DNA of 64,000 nucleotides from Heterostelium multicystogenum (lineage: Eukaryota; Evosea; Eumycetozoa; Acytosteliales; Acytosteliaceae), in assembly GCA_003667245.1 (NCBI GenBank), contig RCNN01000171.1, forward strand, positions 1 to 64,000, written 5' to 3'. The position numbers and the translations under genes were made by a program. This document shows, in pieces, positions 1 to 11,948 of this stretch; within the stretch, counting starts at the first letter, position 1, and each line of letters starts with the position of its first letter. The notes beneath the pieces were generated by a model that was given only the letters and a program-made list of their open reading frames with translations, was not told the DNA's origin and made no database searches.

Positions 1-1947
1 AAAAAAATACAAATTAGTTAAAACTATATTTTGTTTTTGAAAATGAGAAGAGAGAGAAAGTTACCAGAAATATTTACTAAAAGTGGCTTCATCTTTTATC
101 GATCGTATTCAAATTGTTATTGGCTGACAGAGTAATTACTCAATAATATAATATATATATTATGTATATTATTTCTTTCAAACCAATAACTCTGAAATTT
201 TCGAAAATATAATTCTTATGTACTTTTTTTTGAAGTAAAAATATATAAATAAATAATAACTATCAAAATATAAATAAATATTTTTTTAAAAATATTTATT
301 CAATAGCCTTATAAATTTGATTGATTTATTAGTGGTGCTGAATATTGTTATTATATGATGATTGATTTTGATGGTTGATATTATTTGATGTTGATATTGA
401 TATTATTTTGGCAAGTGTTAACTATTAGTCAATTATTGTATTTTATTGATTGGAAAAATTAGACTATTATATACTGATATTTAATTTAATTTATAAATAT
501 AAATCAAGTCGAATAATATCATGTTGAGTAAATAAATATTTATATATAAAATATATATACTGTGTGTTATTGTTATATTGGATTATTACTGTTGATAACT
601 ACAATGAGTGAAGTGAATTTAAAACAACTTGAAAAACAATTGAACTATGTACACAAATAGATTGACGGAAGGTGGTGATAGAGTTACAGTAGGTGTATTT
701 TTAAAATATTTACAAAAGAAGTGAGGATTGTGTGGAAGTTGTAGTGTTTGGTTGGTGTAATTTGAAAGTGGAGTGGGTCCACTTGAATTTTCACCTCTAG
801 TGATATGAAGAGATAGAAATGTAATTAGATAAACCTTTTAAAGCTGAGGCTGCTGGTGGTAGTGTGTGATATATAAGGCTGTGGCTGTGTTAAATTTAAA
901 ATATATAATTAATTTCAACTCTATTAATATTAGTAGTATTTTTATTATTGGATTGGTATTATTAGATGATGATGATGTTGATGATGATAGGAATGTGTTA
1001 AAATATTAATTTCTTTAGAAACTTGTATTAGTTAGTGTGGTAGTGGTGGGTGTAGTATATTAGTGTAGTGTGTGTTAATGTGTTTTTTATTATTAATATT
1101 TAAACTAATTTTTTCTATGTTTGTAGAACAAACACAACCGAACTGGATTTAGGTGGAGAGGTGTTGTTGTTGTTGTTGTTGCTGTTGTTTTTCGAAATAA
1201 ATATAAAGTTGAGTGAGCTGTATTGGAATGTTACTTCTCAGTTAAGAACTTAACTCTGATTTCACTCTTTACTTGAATATCTATCAATAATAATTGATTA
1301 TGTCTTTCAAAAGAAATATATACAAAATGGATAATGTAAACTAAGATTGTTATATATAGATAGATATTATTAAATAATATTATTTTAAGATGGAATATAA
1401 ATATTATTAATTAACTTGATGGTAGTAACTTGTTTAATAATTTATACATGTTATATTGTGTTTTAACTTTAGAATGTTAATTGTTGTTGTTTTTTTTGGT
1501 TACTGTTTAATTAACACCAGCATGCAAATAATTTGATGTGTGATTTACCCCTTTATTTAAAAAGGATAAATTAAAAATAAAAAATCCAAATTTCATTCAA
1601 TTTTGTTGTAAATTTGGTAAATGTGTGTAGCCTGGTAAACAATTAGCTGATTATTTGAATTTCCATGGAATGATGACCTATGCAATCAAAGCTAGATTAC
1701 ATTACAAGATCATTTATCAAATATGAACATTATAGCAAATCATCTTGTTTACAAACGGTTACATTTGAATAAAATGAATTCTGATTACTACCTTTTGTTT
1801 TTACACCTGTTAAAAGTTACTACCATCAAAGTTACTCGAGTAGAGAGATAAAATTATTGATATTAGATTGTTGTTTTTTTTTTTAAATTTGTTTATTTTT
1901 AAATGTTCCTTATATGAGTCAACTTTCTACAAACTGGATCGTTTATT
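1..1947. other. Gene-free AT-rich stretch
   Basis: No open frame with coding character is visible on either strand. The stretch holds A/T homopolymers, short ATG/GAT microsatellites near 966-990 and a (TTG)n tract near 1162-1188. Part of it is the 3' flank of the L13 gene, which ends at 1948. Confidence 0.6.
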
Positions 1948-2648
1948 TTACTTGTCTTTAGCTTCGGCCAGCCTTCTTTTCCTTGGCGAGCTTTCTAAGA
2001 CCTGTTGTTATGAAGTAATATATTAGTTTATGCTTTTTTTTGTTAGGGTTTATAATTAGTAAGTGATAATTACCAGAGTTCTTAACCTTAGCATTAGCGG
2101 CACGGACGGTGGCGTAGGCTTGGAATTTCTTCTCAGCATCAGTGACCTTACGTGGGGGTGAAGACTGAAACCTTGGTGGAAGCGAATGGCAAGACGTTCA
2201 AGTTTTGAACGGCGTTGTCAATCTCAGCCTTGGTGGCATCTCCCTTCTTTGGTGCGGTAGCCTTACGTGGGAACAAGACCAACTTGGATTGATACTCCTT
2301 CAAACGTTGAGCGTTCAATGAGAGGGATTGTTGAGAGGATGTTGGTACGACGAACATCGACGGCAATACCGATTGAACGGGCATAACGGACGCTCAACTT
2401 GGCAGCCTTGAGTTCTCCAAGGTGAAAACCACGACCTTCACGGGTCTTGATGTTGTACTTTTGGGTTGGTGGACGAACGATTGGCTTCAATGATCTCAAT
2501 GGACGTGGGAAGACAGTGGCAGCCTTTTCAGCTCTGGTTGATTCTTCTTCTTTCCTTACGACCAGCTTGGTTGAACCAAGTTCTGACACGCATTTTGCCA
2601 GTGCTTACGGAGGTGAGTGTTTGAAAGGACTTTGTTGTGGACGGGCAT
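1948..2648 (-). CDS. rpl13: 60S ribosomal protein L13 (eL13), with frame breaks
   Basis: Large-subunit ribosomal protein eL13. The start is the ATG at 2648 ([10 protein letters not shown]...). The conserved blocks appear in order: [86 protein letters not shown], then [20 protein letters not shown] short intron lies at 2002-2073 (GTAATT...ACAG). The last exon encodes [10 protein letters not shown] and an EAKDK tail ending at 1948. The frame breaks about five times, near 2596, 2535, 2345, 2156 (a run of five C) and 1968, yet similarity resumes at once each time. Such clean single-base breaks in a ribosomal protein suggest sequence error more than a decayed copy, although a pseudogene copy cannot be excluded. 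Family identity is certain; the exact translation is not. Confidence 0.88.
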
Positions 2649-3456
2649 TTTGAAACTATATAGTAGTAGTTGTAGGGTGTAGATGATTAATATTAACTCT
2701 AACTTTCAGTACAGAACCTATAATCGCAAGATATCTTTTCTTCCGCTATCTCTTCTCTCTTTTCGATCTGTCTTTATCTTGTAGTAATCTGCTGTGCTGT
2801 AATGTTGTATAGATATCTTGGATGATAGGTGACCTGTTTTCTTTCATTATATAATCTCTATATCTACCTCTCAAAGGACAGGACAATCTCTATAGGATGT
2901 TATTGAGTCGACTTTCGTTACTACTAAGCGAGACACACTGACGGCACACACCGCTGCCACCACACCTACCCACACACTAACCAAAAAATGAAAATAATTT
3001 GAAAAATTGAAATATTGTTTTTTCAACCGAACTTCTGACTAACTCTCAAAGTTTTTAATATTTGTGCGATCTACCAAGTCATAAGATTCTTGAAGTTTAC
3101 ATATTCATACAAATTAAAGTGTTATTTGAACCAGTAGTAATTGTAATAATTATATTATGTGAAGTTGTTATAATGCAAGTGTGTTCGTATGATCCTAGAT
3201 CTATGCCTAAGTAAAGCTGAATTATATAATCGTTTTACTTGATAATACGTGGACTCTGATTATCAGGATCAAGACTTTATTAATTGGCAGATCTTATTTA
3301 TAACTAGTTATATTATGTTATGTTATTAGTCTTGTTAATTAGTAATACATTTTTTTTATTGTTTTATTGTTTGTCTTGTTTTCTTTGGTTTTTTGTTTCT
3401 TTTAATAACATGTTTGGGAAGTTATTATTGTGATATAATTAGAGATAGGAGTAGTG
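2649..3456. other. Intergenic, L13 upstream region
   Basis: This is the 5' flank of the L13 gene and the 3' flank of the next expansin-like gene. It contains pyrimidine-rich stretches near 2745-2775, as often seen before ribosomal protein genes, and AT-rich filler. No coding signal is visible. Confidence 0.5.
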
Positions 3457-4355
3457 TTAGTAAAAATACAAGTATGCTAGTGTTGTTATAATGTTGTTGG
3501 CTGATGATGTTATTGGATAGAATGGTTGTTCGACAGATGGATCTGGTAGTTTTGAGAATTGTACTCCAGAGTCATAGAGTCTATCGGAGCATGGTTGGTC
3601 GATAACCGTTTCAACAGATTCACCGAGGACAGAGTTGATCCTTAGTTTAAATACATTTCCTGGATTTCCCCATACTTTGGGCTCCCAGTGATTGTCGAAA
3701 GTTCTTCTCATAGGTGTATAAACAGATTCATTTTCTTTTAATATGTCGACTGACTCGATTCCAACTATAATGATTTCGTAAGTATTGATGTTAGTAATTT
3801 GTTTAGCCTCATCGTTGTATCAACCATTTATTGCTTACTTGTATGATTAAATATTAAGAATGATTGGTAGTATTGGGTATATCCAGGTTTGATATACACG
3901 TGAATGTTTCCAGAAATTCGGCATGGAACTTTTTTTGAAAGTGATGTTTGACATGGTGCCAAGTACATTTGGGTCCTGAAGAAGTTCAAAAGCTGGCTTA
4001 AAGAGGTCAAAGTGGGTGTTGTGACTGTCACACCATCCGGGGTCTGGACATTGGTCGGTAACAATTACTGTCAGTGATTTGTTATTGACAAAGAGGTCGT
4101 AGCATTGTCCGCCACTGAAGAGTGTTATTAAAAAGATGTTGTGTTGACGGCAACAATATTATTTGTCTTTGGACCGAGTCTGCCAAAAAGATTTCCATAT
4201 CCACAGTTTCCATTTTGCGGATAGTCGTAATGAGTTCCCGTAGCCTCTCCCCCACTATAATATGTGTAGGGAGGTCCGGCATACGATGGATAGGATCTTG
4301 CATTTACCAAAGTAATAATAAATATTATAATACATAATAAAATGTTTCGGAACAT
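3457..4355 (-). CDS. Expansin-like secreted protein 1, frame-broken
   Basis: The protein starts at the ATG at 4355 with a hydrophobic signal peptide (ILLCIIIFIITLVNA). An expansin-like double-psi beta-barrel follows, with the motifs NGNCGYGNLFG, GGQCYDL, VTDQCPDPGWCD and HFDL...AFELL. A probable intron (about 3740-3836, GTAAGC...TATAG) precedes the C-terminal beta-sandwich half (RRTFDNHWEPKVWG). The frame slips near 4133, 4095 and 3925. Dictyostelid expansin-like proteins are secreted and are thought to loosen cellulose-containing walls of stalk or spore, or food walls; this is family knowledge. It has no Thr-Pro-rich tail, unlike its downstream paralogue, and ends in a short hydrophobic stretch. 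Its closest relative in the window is the gene at 5595-6602 on the same strand, so a local duplication is likely. Confidence 0.75.
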
Positions 4356-5594
4356 TTTCTCAGACAGATAGATGGTGGATTAATAGATATAAAATACAAT
4401 AATATAAGTTTGTTTATAAAGTTTATGTTGGTTAATATTACAAATGACAGAATAAAGAAAGTGATGAATTGAACAATTTATATTGAGCAATGAACGATAT
4501 GAAGTGGCTCGGTCGATTGGTTATGACTTCAATGAATGGTTTTATTATAAATTGAAAGAGAAGAAGATAAAGATGTCACAGTTATGAGAAAGGATAGGAA
4601 ATGATATTTTCTTTTAATGGAAGTTGTTGATTGTTTAGTCTTTATTTTTAGATAAACAAGTTTAAATGTTATTTATAGAATAATTGACAACAGTACACAA
4701 GTTTAATAGAGGTAGAGATGATCTGTGTGATTGAATATTATTATTGTCACACATCACATTTGTATTGATTTAGCATGAATTTAAGACTTGTGTATTTTAT
4801 AATTGCAAAACTGATTATGATGATGATCGATCATCATTCAACAGCAACATGAATAGATAGATATGAAAGGTGATGGTTCTATAGATATATATTCTATAAA
4901 CATACCCCCCCCCCCAACTTATTGATTTACAATACTCACCATTCCAATCAAAGATTCCCAAAACAAAACAAAACAAACAATAACTACAATCAAACCACAA
5001 ACACAAACACCTTTTATTTCATATTGGATGAATAGATTGTCAGACAATAAGGGGTATACCCATTTCTAGGAGTATGAGTTACTGAAAATTAAACACATAT
5101 TTGTGTGTAATATTTAATATTTAGTTTGAAAAAGCTAAACACAAAATATTCAGTTTTATCATTTTTTGTTAGATTTGAATTGTGTGAGGTATGTGTATTA
5201 CAGTTATTAAAGATATTAATTATAGGATACAAATAAAAATAGATATTGTTATGTATTTCACTAAGTTCATCTGGTAAATCACATGTGGTTAGTGCTACCT
5301 CCAATATCAATCAGTAAAATCTATTATTGTTATGTTTGATTTTCATATTGAACTTAATAAGTTGGAATAGAATTAGAAATAGTATTATGAAGTATAAAAG
5401 TCAATTAAATTGGTGATATTATCATGTTTATTGATAATATTGAATTCAATATTCCATATTTGGTATAGTTAATCGTTTTATACCCTATTTTGAAATTTGA
5501 AGTTGTAAATAAAAGTTATATTATCGATTGTAAGATTGATTATATTACAGGCTATTTAAATTAAATAGAAGATAATTAAAAATGCAATTGATAG
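4356..5594. other. Intergenic between the two expansin-like genes
   Basis: AT-rich spacer without a supportable gene. It contains an unusual run of 11 C at 4905-4915. Short open frames near 4815-5006 and 5089-5310 have random-looking composition. Confidence 0.5.
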
Positions 5595-6602
5595 TCAATA
5601 GTTGTTAACAACTATTGGTCTCACTCTAGTAGTACCAGAAGTGTTTGGTGAAGTTGGAGTTGGAGTTTGGGTCTGAGTTGGACATGGAGTTTGGGGTTTG
5701 AGTCTGTGTGGGAGTTGAAGTTGGTTTTGAAGTTTTGAATTTGAGTAGGTTTTGGAGTTTGAGTTTGAGTAGGAGTGGGGGTTGGGGTTGGTTTAGGAGT
5801 TTGGGTATGAGTAGGTGTTGGAGTATAAGCTGGAGTTTGAGTTGGATTTCCTCCTGGAAGATTTGAAGGATAGCTTGGGAATTTAACACCTGTATCAAAA
5901 ATACCTGAGAACGACTGTTGGAAGGTTTGAGAAACGACAACATCTCCAAGAATTGAAAGTAATTCTTAGTTGATAGCTTGGTGAGCAACCATTATCATCA
6001 ATCCAATAGTTGTATGAAGATCTTGGTAGATCTTTAATAATTCCATTCTTAATAATTTCAACTTTGGCAATACCAACATTGTGATTAAAAAGAAGGAATG
6101 CGGTCCAGTTGATATTGGAGCCATCTTTTACCTGCATTTTAATATTTCCTTGAACTGGGCATTCTACTTTTTTAAATTGGAGATTACTCATTGTACCCAA
6201 GATGTTTCTATTTTGAAGAACATCAAAAGCGTCAATCGAGAGATCAAAGTGGCTTCTTGCTTGGTCACACCATCCTGCATCTGGACATTGATCAACAACT
6301 TGGACCACAAGTGATTTACCATTGATGTTTAGCTCGTAGCATTGTCCGCATTGATTGGTGTGGTTAAAGAAATACCCATTCAAAGCGGCTATATAGGCAG
6401 TCTTAGGTCCAGTTTGTCCGAACAAGTCACCATATCCACAATTTCCATTGTTCACAGCGGTATAAAATGTTCCACTTGCGCTACCCAATTGATTGAAATC
6501 GTATGGAGGGCCAGGATAGCTTGGAAATTGTCCATATACAGCGATGGCGAATAATAATACATAGACTAATGATACATAAATATTGGTAATATGGATATTC
6601 AT
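5595..6602 (-). CDS. Expansin-like secreted protein 2 with Thr/Pro/Gln-rich tail
   Basis: The start is the ATG at 6602, followed by a signal peptide (residues 1-25, ending near AIAVYG). The expansin domain reads clearly for 235 residues: NNGNCGYGDLFG, NQCGQCYELNI, VVDQCPDAGWCD, HFDLSIDAFDVL, LGTMSNLQFKKVECP, then a second domain with NHNVGIAKVEI and SSYNYWIDDNGCSPSYQLRIT. Near 5960 a missing base breaks the frame. The next frame continues with FQQSFSGIFDTGVKFPSYP and a tail of about 100 residues of TPTPTQTQTPKPTP-type repeats, with further slips near 5755 and 5690, to a stop at about 5595. Thr/Pro-rich tails are known on dictyostelid wall and matrix proteins and are probably O-glycosylated. 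Secretion and wall action are inferred from the family. Confidence 0.82.
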
Positions 6603-8170
6603 TTTTATAAATAGATGATTTTTATATTATATTAATCGATACAGTTTTAAAAGAAATAAGAGTTTCAAATTCTTATTATTTGTTTTGAGAATGATAATTT
6701 ACAACAATAAAGCTTATTTTAAAGAAACAGTTCTTAAATAGCTTCCATTTTTTAAAATATTAATTAAAGCGAGCAATTAGTTGATGAGTTAAACTATCGA
6801 TTGGTAAAGGATTCCTTGAAAATCAACTACATAAAGAAGTGTTGTTTAAACATATCACCATTAAATATTATTATAAAACAGCAACTGGAAACCCAATATT
6901 CATCAATACTTATCAAACTCTATATTGAAGTATATATATAAATTATTGGTTTTTTCATATGATACTGAAGAGTAAATTCTACTATTCTATTTTTTGATAG
7001 AAGTGATTATATCTGAAGTTAAGATGTTGTTGTTATAGTTGCTTTTTTAGTTAACATCGATTTGTTTTTTAAAAGTCTGTTTAAGCTAAATGATTCTATA
7101 CAAAATTAACAGATAGTAGTACTAATATGCTCATTTTAAGGAACTGTGAAACCTATCAAAATTAATTTCGTCAAAGATAGGATGATGTTGATGACGCATT
7201 GGTAGAGATAGACAGATTGAAATAACATATACCACCATCAGCATCACTACCCAATAATATAACTTACAAACTAATATTATTTATTGTCATATTTTAAATA
7301 TATTTTTAAACATTGACATTGTTAATTCACTCACCAAAATAAATACATCTATGTATGAAATAATGCACTGACTTACTGACTGATTTATTGATTGATTAAA
7401 ATATGTGTTGTAATTATAAGTAGAGATAGATTGTGGTTGATTGGAGTAGTCAAAAAAATATAAATAGAATTCCATTTTGGTGGGTAGTTGGCGTGTATCA
7501 GTGACTTTTGATTTGATAGTCAGATGTTTTTGATTAACTTAATTTTCAGTAAGTAAAGTAACAATGTGAATTGGTGAAAAGGTTAAAGATGGATTTCATC
7601 GTTCAATCTATTTCAAACAATAGGTAGGTTTAAACAAGTTAACAATAGATAGATATTGATTGATTACACCATTTATTTCTTGAACTAGTCATTTTGAAAA
7701 TAACTTGGAATTCCATTTGTTTAGTAGTAGTTCAAAGATGAGAGGTGAGATCTGTTTAACTTCCATTTATATACATGTTGCGTTTAAATAAATATAAGGA
7801 AAGAGTGTATTACAAATAATTAACTAGACTTTAAGACCAGTTCACCGAACTGGCTACCTTTCTGATGATGGCTTGAGTGGTCTTTGATTATTATTATTAT
7901 TATTGATTGGAATAATATATAAAGAGAAATTAATATTCTGCAAGATGAGATATGGCAGAAAATGATGACCAACATTTTTAGAAAAGAAAAGGGTTATTAT
8001 TATTATTAGTATATACAATGATTTTTATGATATTGTAGTTCGTGATAGATTGGCTAACTGGTTTTGATTTGACTGATTGTTTGTTGCTGTTGTGTTACTG
8101 TTGTTGCTGTTTGTTATAAAGATAATCTGCTTGTATAGATTTACAATGTATGAATAGTGTATTGGACTAC
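6603..8170. other. Intergenic, no gene seen
   Basis: AT-rich spacer of about 1.6 kb between divergent-looking flanks of the expansin-like gene and the 3' end of the AMPK beta gene. The only structure noticed is a small hairpin at 7838-7854 (7-bp stem CCAGTTC/GAACTGG, 3-nt loop). Confidence 0.45.
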
Positions 8171-9398
8171 TCAATTAAGATCATCTGGTTCCTCTTTATC
8201 ATTCGACGATTCGTGTACTGGTTTGTAGAGAACTGTTGTAACAAATTTAGTTTTATAACGATTGGTGACACCTAGAATGGTAACCTTATCTTTGCGTGGC
8301 AATGAGTAAAGATGGTTTAGCATTACATGGTGAGGAAGTGGAAGCAAAGTTGGGTCCTCTGTCGATGGTTGCGTATTGAGAAGTGCTCTTCGGAGGTGCG
8401 GTGGCAGTGAGGGTGGAGGGAACTTTTTGAAAATCTTCTGTTGGAATCGTTTTGCTATATGACCCTGGGGGTGTCGATGAAACTAAATCATGATGATAAT
8501 TGTTAGATGATGATTGCCACTTGTTGTTTGGTTCGTCAAGAGATCGATCTGGTTTGATTGATATTTACTTTTAAAATTACTTAGATCACTGCTTATATCT
8601 TTTGATTTTACTTCTACAAAGTTGATGAGGTTTCCTTTGGTATCTGCGGCAACGGGTTGATCTGATGAATGCACCCATTTGCCATCGACAATGAATTTGT
8701 ATTGATGTACACCAGGTGGTAAATTATATATTAATGTAAAGTCCTTTTCGCTATGAGACAATGGAATCTTTTCTTTCCAGTTATTAAATGAACCTGCAAT
8801 GAAAACTTCTCTTCCTCCACCTGCCCATGTAAAGACAGTTGGCACAGCTTCTTGACTGTTCGGTATGCCCAAAGACCCTGACAAAGGTGATGAAGGTGGT
8901 GACACTGAATGCAAACATTAAGAATCAATATCAATCTCATTACCTTAATCATGCATTGTTATGGTGCTACTTACTTAATACATTGAATTCAGTGGTTGCT
9001 GGTGTACTTCCAGGTATGTATCGACCAGTGTGGTGTGAGGGTACAGATTGACCATAGTGTTGCTTTGGAGTCGATTGCGATTGATGCTGCGGAGAGTAGG
9101 ATTGCGATTGCTGGTATGGCGATTGCGATTGGTATGTTGACTGAGGTCGTGACTGCGACTGCTGTTGTTGCTTGTAGGTCTGAGAGTTTGAGGTGATCGT
9201 TGATGGCGTATAGGACTGTGACTGTTGTTTATAGTTTTGTTGCTGTTGCTGTTTATTGATATTTACACTCTGTGATGCAGTTGTTGGCGATGTAGTATGC
9301 GAGGTACTTGACGATCTGCCTCTTTGCTGCTGTGGTTGCTGTTGCTGCTGCTGTTGTTGTTCTGAACCCTTCTGTTCAGTGGACGATGTGATTCCCAT
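8171..9398 (-). CDS. prkab: AMP-activated protein kinase (SNF1 complex) beta subunit
   Basis: Scaffold subunit of the energy-sensing AMPK trimer. The ATG at 9398 gives MGITSS, a plausible N-myristoylation signal as in other beta subunits. A low-complexity Gln/Ser-rich region of about 130 residues follows. An intron lies at 8905-8974 (GTAAGT...TTCAG). Exon 2 encodes the glycogen-binding CBM48 module (PTVFTWAGGGREVFIAGSF, NNWKEKIPL, GVHQYKFIVDGKW). The C-terminal AMPKBI domain, which binds alpha and gamma, follows after frame breaks near 8525 and at a T/A run at 8424-8428: PPHLRRALLNTQ, HHVMLNHLYSLPRKDKV, VTNRYKTKFVTTVLYKPV, and an acidic end at 8171. Domain order and C-terminus match the family fully, so the breaks are probably sequence errors. 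Confidence 0.9.
8905..8974 (-). other. Intron in AMPK beta gene
   Basis: Canonical GTAAGT donor at 8974 and TTCAG acceptor at 8905. Removing it joins the Gln-rich N-terminus to the CBM48 exon in frame. Confidence 0.75.
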
Positions 9399-10201
9399 CT
9401 CTAGAGAATCGAATCAAGCCTACCGCTGAGTAATAGCTTCTAAAAGTAGGACTTCACTTCAACAACTTCTACCTTTATTTAATTGATTGATTGATTGCTT
9501 TGATTGTGATTGTGGAAAGTAAATTGAACGAACAAAAACTGAGACTTTGATAATGATAGATGCCAAACATATCCCAAAGATACCTTTTTTATCAAAATAA
9601 AAAAAACTGAGTTTTGTTTATTTTATTTGTTTTGGTTTTTTGTTTTTAGTCAAAAAAAGATATTAAAATTCTCTAAGATCTTGTTTGTTGGGAAATGTGA
9701 ATTTGTCGTCATGTCATTGTTGTTCAAACCACAATTTGTTGTTTGCAAACAAACAAGAGAATTATAGAATAACTTCCTTCCTTGCTTCTAAATGAACACC
9801 CATATTTTGATTGATATTTGATGGATTTTAAAACTCTAAAGTTGTATTTCTAGTCTATTTGTATTCTCAAATTCAATCTCTTGTCATTTAAATTAATTTA
9901 TCAATCATTTTTTTAAATTGATTACTTTGTCTAGATATCCATGTCACTTATTTGATGAAATATAAATTATAATAGTCTAGAAATAGAATTTTAATCAATA
10001 GTTTCAATCTATTAACATGTTTAATGTACATTGATTACCAAAAATAAACAAATTAAACAAATTATAAAATGAACCTAAATTAAGGTTGTAAGTTCCACAT
10101 AGTCCACTATAAATACAGATATCAAGATAATTGTATTATCATCAACATTTGAATATACATATTTCTACTATTAATACTATAACAAACAATTATTTAACTA
10201 A
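9399..10201. other. Intergenic between divergent prkab and hssA-like gene
   Basis: This holds both promoters. It is AT-rich with poly-T/A tracts. A TATA-like CTATAAATA at 10107-10115 lies about 90 bp before the plus-strand ATG at 10202. Confidence 0.5.
10107..10115 (+). promoter_or_regulatory. TATA-like element before hssA-like gene
   Basis: CTATAAATA lies about 90 bp upstream of the ATG at 10202, a normal position for a dictyostelid TATA box. The background is AT-rich, so the call is tentative. Confidence 0.3.
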
Positions 10202-10503
10202 ATGACACTTTTTAGTAAGTTATAAAACTATGAATAATTATTACTTATTATGTTTATTAACTTTCAACAAATTCAATAGAATCAATTTCATTAATGGGTG
10301 ACTCATTCTCTGGTTCTCATGCAATGGACTCATCTATGATTAGCAACTTCGGAGGTTCATCAAATAGCAACACCTTAGAATCAGAAAATTCAGTTGCATG
10401 TTGCTTAGGTAGAAGAAGAAATTTAACAATCATTTTTGGAGATGTCAACATCGGTGGTTGTGGTGGATTCGGTGGATTCGGTGGTGATTTTGATGGTTAT
10501 TAA
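10202..10503 (+). CDS. Small Gly/Ser-rich hssA/7E-like protein
   Basis: The first exon is only 13 nt (ATG ACA CTT TTT A, 10202-10214). An intron follows at 10215-10279 (GTAAGT...AATAG) and exon 2 is 10280-10503. The spliced product is 78 residues beginning MTLFKSISLMGDSFSGSH, with a Ser-rich middle, a CCLGRRR motif and a GGCGGFGGFGGDFDGY end. A MTLFxSIS start split by an intron directly after codon 4, plus a Gly-rich C-terminus, is the hallmark of the small hssA/2C/7E-type developmental proteins of dictyostelids. Their molecular function is unknown and expression is usually developmentally regulated. The first exon is easily missed, because the second exon alone forms an open frame from the ATG at 10294. 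Confidence 0.75.
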
Positions 10504-10772
10504 AAAAATATACAAGAACTTTGATTTATTAATTATATTAATAAAAATAAGTTATTTCTACAATATTATCTTAATGATATTATATAATTAGTAGACATTA
10601 TTGATCAAAGATTTCAATCTGAGTTCCAGGATGTTTCTGAAAAATTACAAAAATAAAAACAGCTCCAAAACCTAAAGATCTCTTTAAAATCCATACAAGA
10701 CAATGACTCGAAGGTTTTTTTTTCAGACGCGTTGGAGATCTCCAATTAGCGACACAACAAACTTATGCTAAA

Positions 10773-11948
10773 ATGGAATTACCAGAGATAATAATCATAG
10801 ATATACTTAGAATATGTTGGTGTATATGCTTACAGGATTCAAACAGAAGACAACGATATAAAACAGCATTGGGATTGTCAGGTTTAAATAAACGGCTCCG
10901 TAAAATAGTTTGCTCTTGGTTCACTAGTCTAAAAGACATTAATTGCAATCAACTGGAGAAATCATTTAACAATCCCCTGAATCCAATCAAGAGAGTTGAA
11001 TCGATTGTTTTTTTCCATGAGGGTCTCACGCCTTTTGCCGACGAGATCACCCCATTCAAGACTGAGATTTGCACAACCATCAGAAAGATGATTGCATTTG
11101 GTAGCGAAATGAAGCCACCTTCTCCTGTCAATGCATTTAGAAACTCGCTCACCCTCATGAAGAACATTACCTCAATTGAACTGTACTTTCTGCTGCTGCC
11201 GATCGACGAGATTATTCCATTGGCGAAATGCAAGTCTCTTGTTAAGTTTACCTTCACAGAGATCCGTTTAGTAACGCGACAAGAATTGAAGCTATTCTAT
11301 CGTGCAATCGACCATCCCTTCAAAAAGCTGGTCATTAGTGAAATGTATGCCATCGATCTCTATGAGAATTTGGACCCACGTTTTCATGACTCACTGCAAC
11401 ACATTGGCGAGTTGAAAGGCCACGATTACAGAGTAATGGCGAGGGGACATCCCAACATGGACTGCCCCCAGCAGCCCATCACATCGCTTGGCTTACGGAC
11501 AATTACTTCGCATTACACCTTCAAACAGCAACCTGCATTCTTCAAAATATTCAACGAGCATACATTGGCAATCACTCATCTCAATGTTTGCCTGACTCTA
11601 CCATGGGTAGAAATTATTCTAAAGCTACGATGCCTCGCTACTCTTGAGGACAAGGTGTCGCACAAGAAGGTCGAGCCAAAAGGTGAGGGGTTGAATTACT
11701 ACAGCCAACAAAGAAGCAACACCGGTCTTCCCGTCACCCTGTTCAAGTTGCTACTCAACCATGCGACACTGAGACGCATTATCATCAAATCCTACCCGGC
11801 AGTGAAAGACCTCTGCACCGAAGAGATGGAAGGACTTGGCTTCGAATATTCGCACGACATACTTCCGCGTAACCTAGAGAACTATCCAGACTTTGTCATA
11901 ATTTGCAAGAGGTCAGTGTTCAACAAAAAGAGTACTCCCCAAAAATGA
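10773..11948 (+). CDS. F-box-like dictyostelid family protein
   Basis: A single intact 391-residue frame begins at ATG 10773, with a stop shortly upstream. The N-terminal 45 residues (MELPEIIIIDILRICW...) resemble the degenerate F-box-like start common in large dictyostelid-specific families: Leu-Pro, then a run of Ile/Leu, then a second helix ending LNKRLRKIV. The rest has loosely spaced Leu-rich stretches (ITSIELYFLLLPIDEIIPL, ITHLNVCLTLPWVEIIL) suggesting an LRR-like or solenoid fold. No catalytic motif is seen. If it is an F-box protein it would act as a substrate adaptor of SCF ubiquitin ligases; this is inference. Coding GC is higher than in the flanks and there is no intron. Confidence 0.6.
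   Translation: MELPEIIIIDILRICWCICLQDSNRRQRYKTALGLSGLNKRLRKIVCSWFTSLKDINCNQLEKSFNNPLNPIKRVESIVFFHEGLTPFADEITPFKTEICTTIRKMIAFGSEMKPPSPVNAFRNSLTLMKNITSIELYFLLLPIDEIIPLAKCKSLVKFTFTEIRLVTRQELKLFYRAIDHPFKKLVISEMYAIDLYENLDPRFHDSLQHIGELKGHDYRVMARGHPNMDCPQQPITSLGLRTITSHYTFKQQPAFFKIFNEHTLAITHLNVCLTLPWVEIILKLRCLATLEDKVSHKKVEPKGEGLNYYSQQRSNTGLPVTLFKLLLNHATLRRIIIKSYPAVKDLCTEEMEGLGFEYSHDILPRNLENYPDFVIICKRSVFNKKSTPQK

Noticed and set aside
1948..2648. Programmed frameshifting in the L13 gene
   Set aside because: There are five breaks at unrelated sites, not a known slippery site, and similar breaks occur in many unrelated genes.
7838..7854. Short 7-bp hairpin
   Set aside because: Too short to separate from chance, with no neighbouring signal.
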